A DNA stretch of 64,000 bases from Plectrocnemia conspersa (taxonomy: Eukaryota; Arthropoda; Insecta; Trichoptera; Polycentropodidae), in assembly GCA_009617715.1 (NCBI GenBank), contig VTFK01000156.1, forward strand, positions 372,001 through 436,000. Reading direction: 5' to 3'. Both the position numbers and the translations under genes were made by a program. Under the pieces are notes generated by a model that had not been told where the DNA came from, did no database searches, and saw only the letters and a list, made by a program, of their open reading frames with translations. Positions 23,997 through 35,118 of this stretch are shown here, piece by piece (within the stretch, counting starts at the first letter, position 1; the number at the start of each line of letters is the position of its first letter).

Positions 23997-26693
23997 ATGC
24001 CTATAATCAAGTATACCCTTGTCATTGGGACTCTTCTCTGCTTCGTAGATAACAGCTTATCAAAAATCGCTAACAATGAACAAGCGTGGTAATTGAACAT
24101 AGCCAATTAAATCTATATAGTCTATGTAACTAGAGATTGATTTTTCTTAAATTAAACTTTAGGTCACAATGGTCTTGGTCGTGTGAGAAAGATGAATGCG
24201 TACGCAAGATGGGAGCTGCCGGAGATGACTTGACCCAAGGATCTTCCGAGGCTTGCCGATTAGTGTGCGGTCAATATGGAGGCTTGTGGCCAATACCAAC
24301 CATCTTCACATCTTTATCAAAACAAGTGATACCGTTTCATCCAAGCTCAATAAGGTTTTCATTATATAATATAATATTAAGAGGAAATATGATATAAAAT
24401 TTTATGAATGATATAAAATTCTTTAATATTTCAGTTTTGAAATGAACGATGGTCTATCAACTGCAACTCAAGAATTCATGGTGAAAATGTTTGATATATT
24501 CAGAGGCAATATTCAAAGAGAGTGTAAGACTAATTGTACTATTCTATCTGATGCGATGATTGAGATTCGTTTAAAAATTGCATCTGATGATTTAACACTG
24601 ACGTGGGACACTGATGAGGCGTACACCTTAAACTTATCAACTAAAGGTTTTAATAACTTTTTATTTGTGTAAAGTTTGAGGTATGAATATTGCTGTCATA
24701 ATAAATGTGAATATCCTCGTTATTATCTTATTAAAAAAATTATTGAAAAAATCATCTCACGTTATATGGTACATTTTTGCCTATTAATTTCAACTGTTTT
24801 ACCTGCCTCTGGCTTTTATTAATGGGAATATTCTATAGAAAAAGTGAACAATTTTAAAGCATTTAATACTAATAGATTAAAAGCATCCATTAAGACTGTT
24901 AATGAGGTAATTCTCTGAAACAAGATGCTTGTGTTCATGAATGTAAAGGATATTTAAATCAATTGTTTTTAAAGACTAATTTTAATATTACATATATTGT
25001 TTGAGAATAAAACTACAGAAATTCACAATTTATTTTTGTAGTAATATTTGTACCTCACCTATACTATATTTATAAAAAAAAAACATACATTAACATATGT
25101 TTCTTTTTAGGAAACATTGTTAGCATCCAAATTAATTCTGAGACGATATTTGGTGCGAGACATGGTTTAGAAACTTTATCTCAGTTGATCGTGTCATACT
25201 CTGCAACGAAAACGACTGCCGGATTGATCATAATATCTGAAGCCAAAATCCAAGATAAACCTGTATATCCTCATAGAGGTCATATGATAGACACAGCTAG
25301 AAATTTTATACCAATTTACTTAATAAGGCGAACAATAGACGGTATGAGTGCTAACAAAATGAACGTACTTCATTGGCATGCTACGGACACGCAAAGCTTT
25401 CCATTGGAGTCATCAAGAGTACCACAATTATCTAGGTACTAAATCTATATTCTAATTCTATAATAATTATTTAAATATATGTAATGCTTTATCTTTTTCA
25501 TATATTCAGATTTGGTGCTTATTCTTTAAATAAAGTATACAGCACTACAAATGTGGAAGATTTACTACATTATGCAAGAGTCAGAGGCATAAGAATAATC
25601 ATGGAAATAGATGCTCCAGCTCATGCTGGAGCCGGGTGGCAATGGGGACATGCGGCTGGTCTTGGTGATTTAGTAGCTTGCTGGCAGCATCAGCCTTGGC
25701 GTGAACAATGCATACAGCCACCGTGCGGTCAACTCAATCCGGCAAATCCACATCTGTATCGCGTACTAGGAGATCTCTTCAAAGATATCGTCGAACAGTT
25801 TCCTCGAGAAGAAGTTTTTCATATGGGCGGTGATGAAGTATTCTTCGCTTGCTGGAATGCGACAAAGCAAATCACAGATCTTTTGGATTCGAGAGGAATG
25901 GGACGCGAGGAGTCAGACTTCATAAAACTATGGGCTGAATATCAAGCAACCGCATTGAGAATATACGACGAAGCTGCCGGACTAGAAAACTCTTCAAGAA
26001 CACCACCAGATTTAAAAACTAAACCGACCCCAATTATCTTATGGACTAGTCATTTAACCGAGCCGAAACATATTGAACAATACTTAGACAAAGATAGGTA
26101 TGAAAATTATTTTTAAATTCATTAACATACATCTACGATCTACTATTATAATATTATATAAAAAAAAATCATAATAATGTATGATGCTATTTTATAGATA
26201 TGTTATTCAAGCATGGGTCATTAAAAGTAGTCCGTTACCAGATGAACTATTAGAACTTGGATATAAACTAATCTATTCAACTAAAGATGCATGGTATTTA
26301 GATCATGGATTTTGGGGTATTACCGTATACCATCCATGGAGAGAAGTTTATGATAATCTAATACCGACAAATAAATTGGTACTCGGAGGAGAAACATGCA
26401 TGTGGAGTGAATACGTCGATGAGAACAATTATGGTTCGACTTAAAATACAAATAACTCTTATTTGTAAATATAGTAATACAACCTAAATCTTAATTTGCT
26501 TTATTTTTTAGAAGCAAGAGTGTGGCCTAGAACTGCAGCTGCTGCAGAAAGATTGTGGTCGAATCCAAAAACAAATGCAAAGATGGCTGAATCGCGATTC
26601 ACAAGACAAAGACAAAGGCTGATAACGAGAGGCATTAAACCTGAAGCTATTCAACCGATGTGGTGCTACCAAAATGGTGGGAAATGCGCGTGA
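23997..26693 (+). CDS. Secreted beta-N-acetylglucosaminidase (GH20), seven coding exons
   Basis: The exons 23997-24088, 24163-24354, 24435-24646, 25111-25435, 25510-26097, 26198-26433 and 26512-26693 join to 1827 nt (608 aa), all with GT-AG borders. Residues 1 to about 22 (MPIIKYTLVIGTLLCFVDNS) form a signal peptide; the first exon is only 92 nt and is missed by simple frame scans. The Cys pairs WSWSCEKDECVRK and CRLVCGQYGG near the mature N-terminus are typical of insect chitooligosaccharide hexosaminidases. RGHMIDTARNFIPI and MNVLHWHATD begin the barrel. HMGGDEV carries the catalytic Asp382-Glu383. The tail ends MWCYQNGGKCA. The enzyme removes terminal GlcNAc from chitin oligomers outside the cell or in the moulting fluid. 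The stretch CIQPPCGQLNPANP with the longer AGAGWQWG loop suggests an NAG2-like group, but NAG1/NAG2/Fdl cannot be separated here. The donor of exon 6 (GTTCGA) is weak. Polyadenylation signals AATAAA follow at about 26755. Confidence 0.95.
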
Positions 26694-26759
26694 TTTATAT
26701 AAAAGCACTGAATATTTAGCTTTTTACAAGCATATTCTGTGATAATCATTTATAAATAA

Positions 26760-28456
26760 ATATATTTTAAAATAAAATAACATTGCCATAAATCTTACTA
26801 AATGCATATTTAGTCATAAACAATGATAATGAAATGATTGTATTATAATTATTATTTATTAGTCCAATATTATTTGTGATGACTTTTTTTATATTAAAAT
26901 AATAATTTTATCTTTGTATTATATATATATATATATTGATTTTGTTGTAATATTTTGTCACTATCTTTATATTGAGAATGTTTGATAATTTTCATTTTTT
27001 GAGTGATATTTTCAGTTTTTGAATAATTATATACTAAATTTTTTTTCTATATAAGACTAATATGCAACAATATTATGTATTTTTTCATGTATTAATTAAT
27101 ATGTAAATGTTATATGTAATTAGCAAATGTATAATCGTACTTTATTGGATTACTGACCAAACCCGACTGACCAAAAATCCAAATAATGTGTTTTAATATA
27201 ATGGTTGTATACTTTATGCTATTTTAATAATCAAAGTAAAACTGATTTATAAAAACAGAAGTTATTTTATTTATTTAAGTATACCTAACTATTATTTTAA
27301 GAAATTGCAAAAATAATATGGTAGAAAAGATTTTTCACTAAAAATCAGAAAATATATCTACCCCCCCCCCCCCATAATTAAAAATTAAAATATAAAATAA
27401 ATATTTTGTCAAAAAATTATGATCTTACGAGGTATATTCCGGAAGTAAAGATACTACGGGAGGAGATTTTAGTTGACCACCTTGGAGCAATACGATACAG
27501 TGGCAAGATGGACGTAGCGGCAGCGAAAGCGAATAAATACTTGTTTTTAACGATAACTCTTTATGACCATCGATAGATAGTTTCACAATTTCTAAACTTC
27601 AGTACAGTTTTGATTAAATGAAGGCAAAAAATTCGTCAGGTCCTATATTTATTTTAGCTTGTATGTATAAATAAATTAAGAACCTTATTGCACAGCAACC
27701 TTTAAATAAAAAAAATATTTTCTCCGATGAATGAAAAATTACGAATGTGACTTTCATACTCAAAAAAGACAAAAAATATAAAGACAAAAAATCTGAAGAT
27801 ATCATTAAATTTATGAGTTTGTTTGGAAACCGAAGTTGGATCAATCTTTATATTTTTTATCGCTTTATTTTAAATGACTTGAAAGTTAGAAAAATATGAA
27901 TTACTGGCGTTAATCTACACCGGGAAAGTGAATGTTATAACCGGTCTAATTAGCTGTTTATATAGTGAAAACATATGTATTATTGTTAATGCACGTCTTC
28001 TATTAAATATCGGTTTTAGGATTGCAATGACAGTAAGCCTTTTGCACCTAATTTATCCAATATGTCAAGTAAATTTAATTTTGGAGTTCAGATGTATACT
28101 CAGATTTTTGAGACTAATTCTTCATTTAATGCAGTTTCTTTGTTCACTTTTAAGATGTGTGTGCAAGGCTTATTTGCAAGTTGTAATAGCTATTGAGTCG
28201 GCTTTCTCTTGGCTTATATAGTTTGCCATTCAATAAAATAATTATTCAGTTTTTTTTAAGATTTATGTAGCTTAATTTCAATTTTTAAGAACTAGTTACG
28301 CCGGCTATGTCGTCATAACTAGTTCTTACGGTCTTATAATAGATAGTAGTTTTAGTTTCTTATTTTAATAAATAAAAGTGATATGAAATGTATAAATAAC
28401 GATTAAGTGTTTATATTAATCATAAATATTTGTTTATATTAATTATAAATATTTCT
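26760..28456. other. Intergenic region between hexosaminidase and MCRIP genes
   Basis: No exon was recognised. A short island at 27425-27545 has more balanced composition and includes a small ATG frame (MDVAAAKANKY), which may be 5' untranslated sequence of the next gene. A 13-bp inverted repeat TAAGAACTAGTTA lies at 28286-28298 and 28316-28328. Confidence 0.35.
27361..27373. repeat. Poly-C run of about 13 bases
   Basis: An uninterrupted C homopolymer in AT-rich DNA between two genes. Long C runs are rare in such DNA and can mark transposon ends or assembly trouble. Confidence 0.85.
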
Positions 28457-28510
28457 GACGATTCGAAGTAGCGAGCGTTTTTTCAAAAACGCTCGCTACT
28501 TCGAATCGTC
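28457..28510. repeat. Perfect 26-bp palindrome arms with a 2-base loop
   Basis: 28457-28482 and 28485-28510 are exact reverse complements (starting GACGATTCGAAGTAGCGAGC), separated by only TC. It lies 69 bases upstream of the MCRIP start codon, so it would be in the promoter or 5' untranslated RNA, where it could form a very stable hairpin. Confidence 0.95.
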
Positions 28511-28578
28511 GGAACGATAATTGAAACGTACGGGGGGCAGTTAAGCACTTCCCTAGCGCGAAGGCGCACGATCGCAGG

Positions 28579-31500
28579 ATGTACGCCGTCTCCAAGGGCC
28601 CCATTAAGATTGTAGCCAAGGCACGAAGAGGTAAGAGTCTTTGCGTCTTTCGAATATGATTCGGAATCTGATCAATCTCTCAAATTGCAGGTCTTTCACA
28701 AAACCTGGAACGACTGGAGACCCTCAGGGACCTCAACAGGAAACCGTCTCATTCGGAACAGTCCGAAGTCATTACGTAAGCATCATTGTCTTATTAATAT
28801 TTGAATCGGCTGTGGCTCGTGCTCCTGTCGCGCCGAACATAACCTTAATTCGGTTTGGAGTTTGGCCACCGTTCATATAAAATTAATGCCATTGCGTTTT
28901 CAATTTTTTATGTGCAGCATTCCAAAGCCAGTTTTTCACTGCAATGGAAAAAAGTCGATGCATCAAAGGATACATCAAGACTCCATCACACCTCAACATG
29001 AAGAAATCATTAGATACATCAACGAAAGTGAGTCCCTGAGTTTTGTACTCTTATTTCGCTCATTAAAAAAATGGCTTAAAAACAATAATGAATTATAAAT
29101 ACAAAAAGACTCGTGACGTTTTGGCTCCATGTCAAGATTTACATAGACCGAGTGGCATTATCTAAAAAAAATATTTTTCAACTCAAATACTTATATTTTC
29201 TTGATCATTATCATAAATTCTATTCTGTAAATATTCAATAAACACGTTTAAAAAATGTATGATAAAAAATATATTATGCGTCGGTGAAAGTAGTCGATCG
29301 CTCTACTCGCACGGTAATTTTATATATTTTTAAATAAAAATTAATTATACGAGTAAAATATTATTCAATGGTCTTGGCCTTGCTTTTGGCTATGTGCCAA
29401 CTTCAGTTCATTGTTTTAGCAACTGTTGGTGTAACAGAAAAAAATAAAAGCTTTTCACTTCCTTTGTTTATAAACATTTGGCTATAATTACAGAATCTAT
29501 GTATTTAAACAGGACTGCAGAATCGGTACAAAAGTCAGGCTCCTCGACATTATAATAAACAAGTCAATAAATATGAATTTATAATGAAAATAATATTTTT
29601 ATTGAACTCAATTAAATCGTTGTTTATTATTGCTATCAATTTATACATTGGCAAAAAATTCTCGACAGTTATACGAATGAGATATTAAACTTTTCTACTA
29701 GTTATTATGTCATTCAAAAGTCCAAATCAATATTAATATGATATGAAATGACACTAATTTGCTTTAAATAATCATTAATGTTAGAATTACAAATACTGCA
29801 TGTGTGAGTTGGCGACTCCTAACAATAGTTTTACAAATGATGGATAAACCTATAATGTGTTAATTTGAATTTAGGCATTGATATGTAATGCTTACACGAT
29901 ATATTAGTAATATGGCATGTCCGGACTTCTTACTGTGTGATCATTTTACCGTATTATGCAGAGATTCAAAAATATTCAAACAGCTGAATCATTAATGTGC
30001 AAAGTTGGTGTGTACAATTGTACACATAGTAAATGAAAGATCTTTCACTTATTATGAAATGTAATTAATTTTCATATTGCGATCATTTTCGAGGACAGGT
30101 GAGAAATGATTCTCACTTGAACTCAAATCCAAAATATCGCATAGTTGAAATATTAGAAATTTTGCTAGACATATTTTTTAATTACTAAAAACTATAATGA
30201 AAAAAGATTGGAATACTAGACTGAAAAAAATAATAATAAGTAAAAATATAAATAAAAATAGATTACTACAAAATTTCCAATTCTTTTATTTTAAAAATAA
30301 AAAACAAGAAAATTTTTTAAAAAACATTTAAACAAAAGACATGAAATATCAATAATACTAAAAATAAAACAAGTAAGCAACTTATAATTTATTATTTTAT
30401 TTTATTTTAAAAATAGAAAGATCAGGCAAAAAATAATAAAAAAAAAACGGTTTGTTTCATATGGAAAAATAATAACAACTAGTCAAAATACAGGATGAAT
30501 CGTAATATAGTCAATTAATTCAAGCGATTTTCAACTTTATAGTTACAAGGCTTAAAATTCATGGCACCTTTATGATATTGAACTAGTCAAAATACAGACA
30601 TAAAATAACTAGCAGTAAAATAATTATTAAGTGGTCCCAGTATAACTGTCATTTTTTGTAACACAGTAGACCCCCCAATAACATGGTAAATTGAGGACGT
30701 GCTATTTGGGTGCGTGTAGTTAGGGGACTAGAAAATACTCATACAATTTTTTGCAATATAGTACGTACGAATCATGCATGTGTGGTAAGATATCCTCCAT
30801 TTAGCTCGCTCACACATAAAGTAACAGGAGCACATCCCAAATTTACCGTGCTATTGGGGGGTCTACTGTATATGATATCTTAACAGAAAACTAACGTTTC
30901 ATGATTACTAAGGGTTGATTTACACGCTGCCAGTTGCTGGCATTCCAGCTGGAAATTGACTGGCGGGTCACTGGCACGCGACGACTGGCATTTACCGTTT
31001 ACATAGTGCCAGCAAGTGATAGAATTATTGTTGCGAAAAAGCGCTACTCACCTTGCGCCAGTACGGTAGTGTAGTGGAAGGGAGAGCTGGAACAAAAATA
31101 TTTGTCCTGCTGGCATGCCAGTGGCGCACTGGCTTCTCCAGTGACTGGCGTTAAGGGTTTACACGGTGCTAGCCGCTAGCAACCTCGACTGGCATCGTGT
31201 AAATCAGCATTAAATGAAACAATTCTGTCAACTCTATCCAACAATGTCTGTTCAAATCCATTTTTATAATATTGTATAAAAAAAATTAAAAGAATTTTTA
31301 ATAATGAACCAGAGGAAGATATACTAGTTGTAATGGCTAATGGTGTTTTTGTGTTTTTTAGCTTGGAATCAGATAGCAGAATGTGACAGTGAGCCTACGT
31401 CGCCCTCTGATGAAGATCATAGTAATTATTTTTATTTTATATGCTTAGGGTTAATAACGGTTATTGCTTTCTAACCTCTAATTAAAGTCGATTGTTTTTT

Positions 31501-32242
31501 ATTAATGTCAATATGCGTCAGTTTAGCGACCCAAGGCTTTAAAGATAAGCGCAAAAATATTATTATTTTTTAATAATTCATAATTCACTGATATACTTTT
31601 ATTTATTATTTTTGCGATAATTGGATGTTTTTATTAAATGTTTTAAAAACTTATGATTTAATAATTTTTTAATAATAAAATACAAATAAGTCGACCTGGA
31701 AGCGATTAAATAATAACATTTTTTTGTAACGAGTTTCACATTTTCTACTTTAAAACTTTGCACTTGCACTGGTTGCAAAAAATTTAATTTGTGTGTGAAA
31801 TAATTTTGAACTACTTTTTAATGGATTTTTATATTTTTAATTAAAGTCTAATTTTAAAATATGTTTATCCTATTTGTCTTCAAAGAGATTTTCAATAATA
31901 TTATACATAATTTGTATTTCCATTGAAATTACCTATAGCATAAAAATGTAAAAAAAACTTTTTAATATATATTTAAAGTGAAAGTGAACATTTTCAGCCC
32001 ATTTGTATTGCATTGCTTTGATATGTACACTACTTGATCACAATATCCTTAGCTAGATCCTATCCGGTGACACCATAGAAATATACATTTTTTTATTTTC
32101 AGTTTACTCCATCAGTGTAGCGCCCAGTAATTTGTACTTCAAAGATTCAGGGCCAAGTCCGGTACTCCGTGACTTCAAACCTTTTGATTTGGAGTCGTGG
32201 TGGGGCAAGCGACTATTCCACAACATAACGAAATCGCTCTAG
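28579..32242 (+). CDS. MCRIP/FAM195-family protein, five exons
   Basis: The exons 28579-28630, 28691-28775, 28918-29027, 31362-31421 and 32103-32242 join to 447 nt (148 aa) with GT-AG borders and no internal stop. The start MYAVSKGPIKIVAKARRG matches the N-terminus of MCRIP2 (MYTITKGPSKLVA type). TPQHEEIIRYINETWNQI matches the family's AHEENVRFxxEAW core, and LRDFKPFDLESWWGKRLFHN matches the C-terminal FxPIDLxxWW motif, so three conserved blocks occur in the right order. Vertebrate members bind the co-repressor CtBP downstream of ERK (MCRIP1) and associate with DDX6/stress-granule proteins; the role in insects is inferred. The WW near the end favours the MCRIP2-like form. Intron 3 (2.3 kb) contains two MITEs. 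The exons are too short to appear as sizeable open frames. The N-terminal ATG sits just below a large palindrome. Confidence 0.87.
30664..30868. mobile_element. Pogo-like MITE, 205 bp, in intron 3 of the MCRIP gene
   Basis: The ends CAGTAGACCCCCCAATAACA (30664) and TGCTATTGGGGGGTCTACTG (to 30868) are inverted repeats about 28 bp long with two or three mismatches. CAGTNGACCC-type ends are characteristic of pogo/Tigger elements. The right flank is TA, the left flank CA, so a TA duplication would need one mutation. No coding frame inside. Confidence 0.75.
30912..31210. mobile_element. Harbinger-like MITE, 299 bp, in intron 3 of the MCRIP gene
   Basis: The ends GGGTTGATTTACACG and CGTGTAAATCAGCAT are inverted repeats flanked on both sides by TAA (30909-30911 and 31211-31213), fitting the 3-bp TWA duplication of PIF/Harbinger. 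Inside, CCAGT or its complement ACTGG recurs many times, giving a G/C-rich, structured interior. Non-coding. Confidence 0.78.
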
Positions 32243-34475
32243 GAAAAGAACTCTTGCGCTAGATGTAAATCTATACAAGTACTGCGCCCCAATGTGAATA
32301 GTGGTAAAACTTCACAGTGATCTTCGTTCTTCAATTAAAGTAGTAACACACGTCAACATAAAACAAATACAAAACTGCTGCGTATTTGTTATCAAAATCG
32401 TAACTTTCATTATTTTTTTTAATTATTGTAATGATTAAATCAGTTGTATGGTTGATTTTTTTTAAGCAGCTTGGCATGTGCGCTAAAGTAGTTTTAACTG
32501 ATAAATTATTTATATATATATATAAAGGTAATAAATATAAAAAATATACATTTGAGTATATTGTATTTCACTGCACACATACATACACTGATAATTTGTC
32601 CTCTTCTGATTTAACCTGCAATAATTATATAATATATAATTAATATGTTTGGCAGATATTTTCACGATAATGTGTAATCATTCATTAGTTGTTAATTTAA
32701 TGATATAAGAGATTTTTATTACGTACGATGGAAGAAATCAAATAAAAGATATATCTTTATTCAGAATGTAATGTTTTGATTATTGATATTTTAAGAGTAA
32801 TTCTAAATTACAAAAATATTTTTTATTGAAAAATCAAATTGTTCATACAATGGATAAGTTTTTCATACCATATAGATTCAAAGTTACAAATATACAAAAT
32901 TTATTTATAAATACTTTCCTAAATCTTTTGATACTTGGAGACTAACATGTAACTCTCGGCATGTTTTAGATTTAGAACGCAATAATAATTGTTTTAAATA
33001 TGAATCATATTTACTACAAATAATTATCGATTGTTATATAATATTACTAATTTGTAATATTGAATAAGCGCATATAAATATATTATTACATACAAAAAAT
33101 TATAATTCGATATTATATAAGTATTATGTATTTTGAGAATGAATTTCCAGGAATTTAGTTTCCATCAATCTGCTTTGCTATCAATTTGGTGTCACAAAAA
33201 TGATATGTTGTACGATGCGCATACCCAGGTTTTTTTTTTATTGATGTTGCATGATTTCTATTTCACTAAGAGATTGTCCATTGTATATAATTCATTGAGG
33301 ATGGTATGCCGAATTTATAATTATTAAAAAACCAACAACCATTATGCATGTATAATATTAGACTGACTAGTTAGTAAATGAAACTAATCTAAGGTGCAAA
33401 ATAACGAGAATTTAAATTTGTCCGAGCACAAGTTTTTATAACCTGACTTTTAATTTTTGTTAATGGATGATATTGAATTTAGTGGATTTTTTGATATTGT
33501 TAGAATAACACTCGTTAAATTTTACAGCACACTTGATAATTTCATTGTTGATTTATATTCTTTTTTGCCTATTTGAGGTACTTAAACCGCTTCACGCTTT
33601 CACTGTAGCACCGTTGTCGGACTTTTTAGTATGTAAGTATTATTTCCTTTTAGCTATAGATTAGTCCTAGACATCGTTACCTCTAGTGCGCTACTTTGTC
33701 ATCTCATAGTTCATTTATAGTATGTTTTTTCATATATTATTTTGTTTATGATTTTATAGTTTATAGAATAGTTTTATAAAATGTGGGAAAATTTAACAAT
33801 CATTCTTCTATGATTTTTTATACAGTACACCAGATTTTAATGGTAGTATATTTTTTAGACTCATGCCAACATATTAATCGATCGAAATATGATATTTTAT
33901 GGAACTATAGAAGGTTTGTTTTATCTCACAATTCCATTGTCAAGAGGGAATGTTTGCGAATGGAGTGTGAATTTTTATTTTATGTAGAAAAATATGTAAT
34001 TTTTGATTGTAGATAGAAAGTAGATGCATTATTTTTGACGGGTGAGTGTGTTAATTGAATGTGCTAACAATTGGACGATGAATCTTTTTTTATTTTGTAG
34101 CTTTGAAGTACAATTCTATGTGATTTATACAGGTATAGGTTATGTTGCCCCTGTAACAATGAACTTATGTATATCAATTATTAATTACCAAATAAAAAAT
34201 GTGTTATGAATATTTCATCTAATCTGTGCTGTGTTATGAAACTAAAATTTAAAGACTAAAATATTATGTATGTTTTTTGAAATTATTTGTTATTGTTGAT
34301 ACTGTTTTTATTTTTTGTATGTAATCTAAATTCATTGTTCACTACACATTTTGTTGAATCACTCACCATCAGAATTGTTAGTGTTTTTGATATTAAATTA
34401 TATCATTTTTGAAAATATTGTTTTATTTCTTGAATGTGTTAATATTTTATTTATTCAATATATATATTTATAGTG
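32243..34475 (+). other. 3' region of the MCRIP gene and AT-rich intergenic DNA
   Basis: No exon of another gene is recognised. AATAAA signals follow at about 32743 and 34192, compatible with a long 3' untranslated region. The small frames at 32431, 33133 and 33783 look like chance. Confidence 0.35.
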
Positions 34476-34489
34476 TATATTGTACATGT

Positions 34490-34735
34490 TGGATAAGCAA
34501 TATGATATGACAAAAGACGTTTTTACAGCATCACAATTTTATATAAATACTCGCTTAATTGTGGAATCTCATCTACAAAATAATAATTTATATTATAACT
34601 TATATAAAATATGTCCGAGATATTGTTCTTACCAAATGTTTCAAGATTGCTTTCTATTAGAGGTGAGTAAACATCCAATGCATCAGATTTTTTCATCATA
34701 TTTTCATAATATCCGCCATGTGTTTATATTTTACT
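34490..34735 (-). pseudogene. Decayed partial duplicate of the acyltransferase 3' end
   Basis: It is alignable with 34992-35225 over most of its length: ATGATATGA, TTTTTACAG, TGTGGAATCT, TTCTTACCAA, ATTGCTTTCTATTAGA, GTGAGTAAA and ATATCCGCCA occur in the same order and spacing. It contains the counterpart of the end of the last coding exon and its 3' flank, with many substitutions, so it is an old tandem duplication lying about 500 bp downstream of the gene. Confidence 0.7.
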
Positions 34736-35118
34736 TATTTATATAATTACATATCAATGCCTTAAAGTCTAAATTTCCTAACTCAACTATTGGATGAAAA
34801 TGACAACAATGCAACTTGTATCTTTAATCAAAATATCATACTCAAATATATGGTTGCTAGGACCAAAAATATTCACTGACCTTAATAGTCTTTTTAATAA
34901 TCACATTTTAATTATTTTGACCCCCAGCCAAAAAAGGTTGCCGAGACCTGCTTTAAACCATCAATATGTATTATATAATATAGATAAGGTTATGATATGA
35001 TAAAATACATTTTTACAGTATTGCATTATTATAGAAACACTTCTCAAATGTGGAATCTTTCATCTGAAAATTCATCATTTATTATGTATTTTCATTAAAT
35101 ATGTTGCCAATGATATTC

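Noticed and set aside
26508..26708. Minus-strand frame opposite the last hexosaminidase exon
   Set aside because: Shadow of the real exon.
27928..28221. 97-codon hydrophobic frame upstream of the MCRIP gene
   Set aside because: Leu/Ile-rich without family resemblance; no splice or promoter support.
34925..34965. GGTTGCCGAGACCTGCTTTAA resembling a hAT terminus
   Set aside because: No opposite end or target duplication found.
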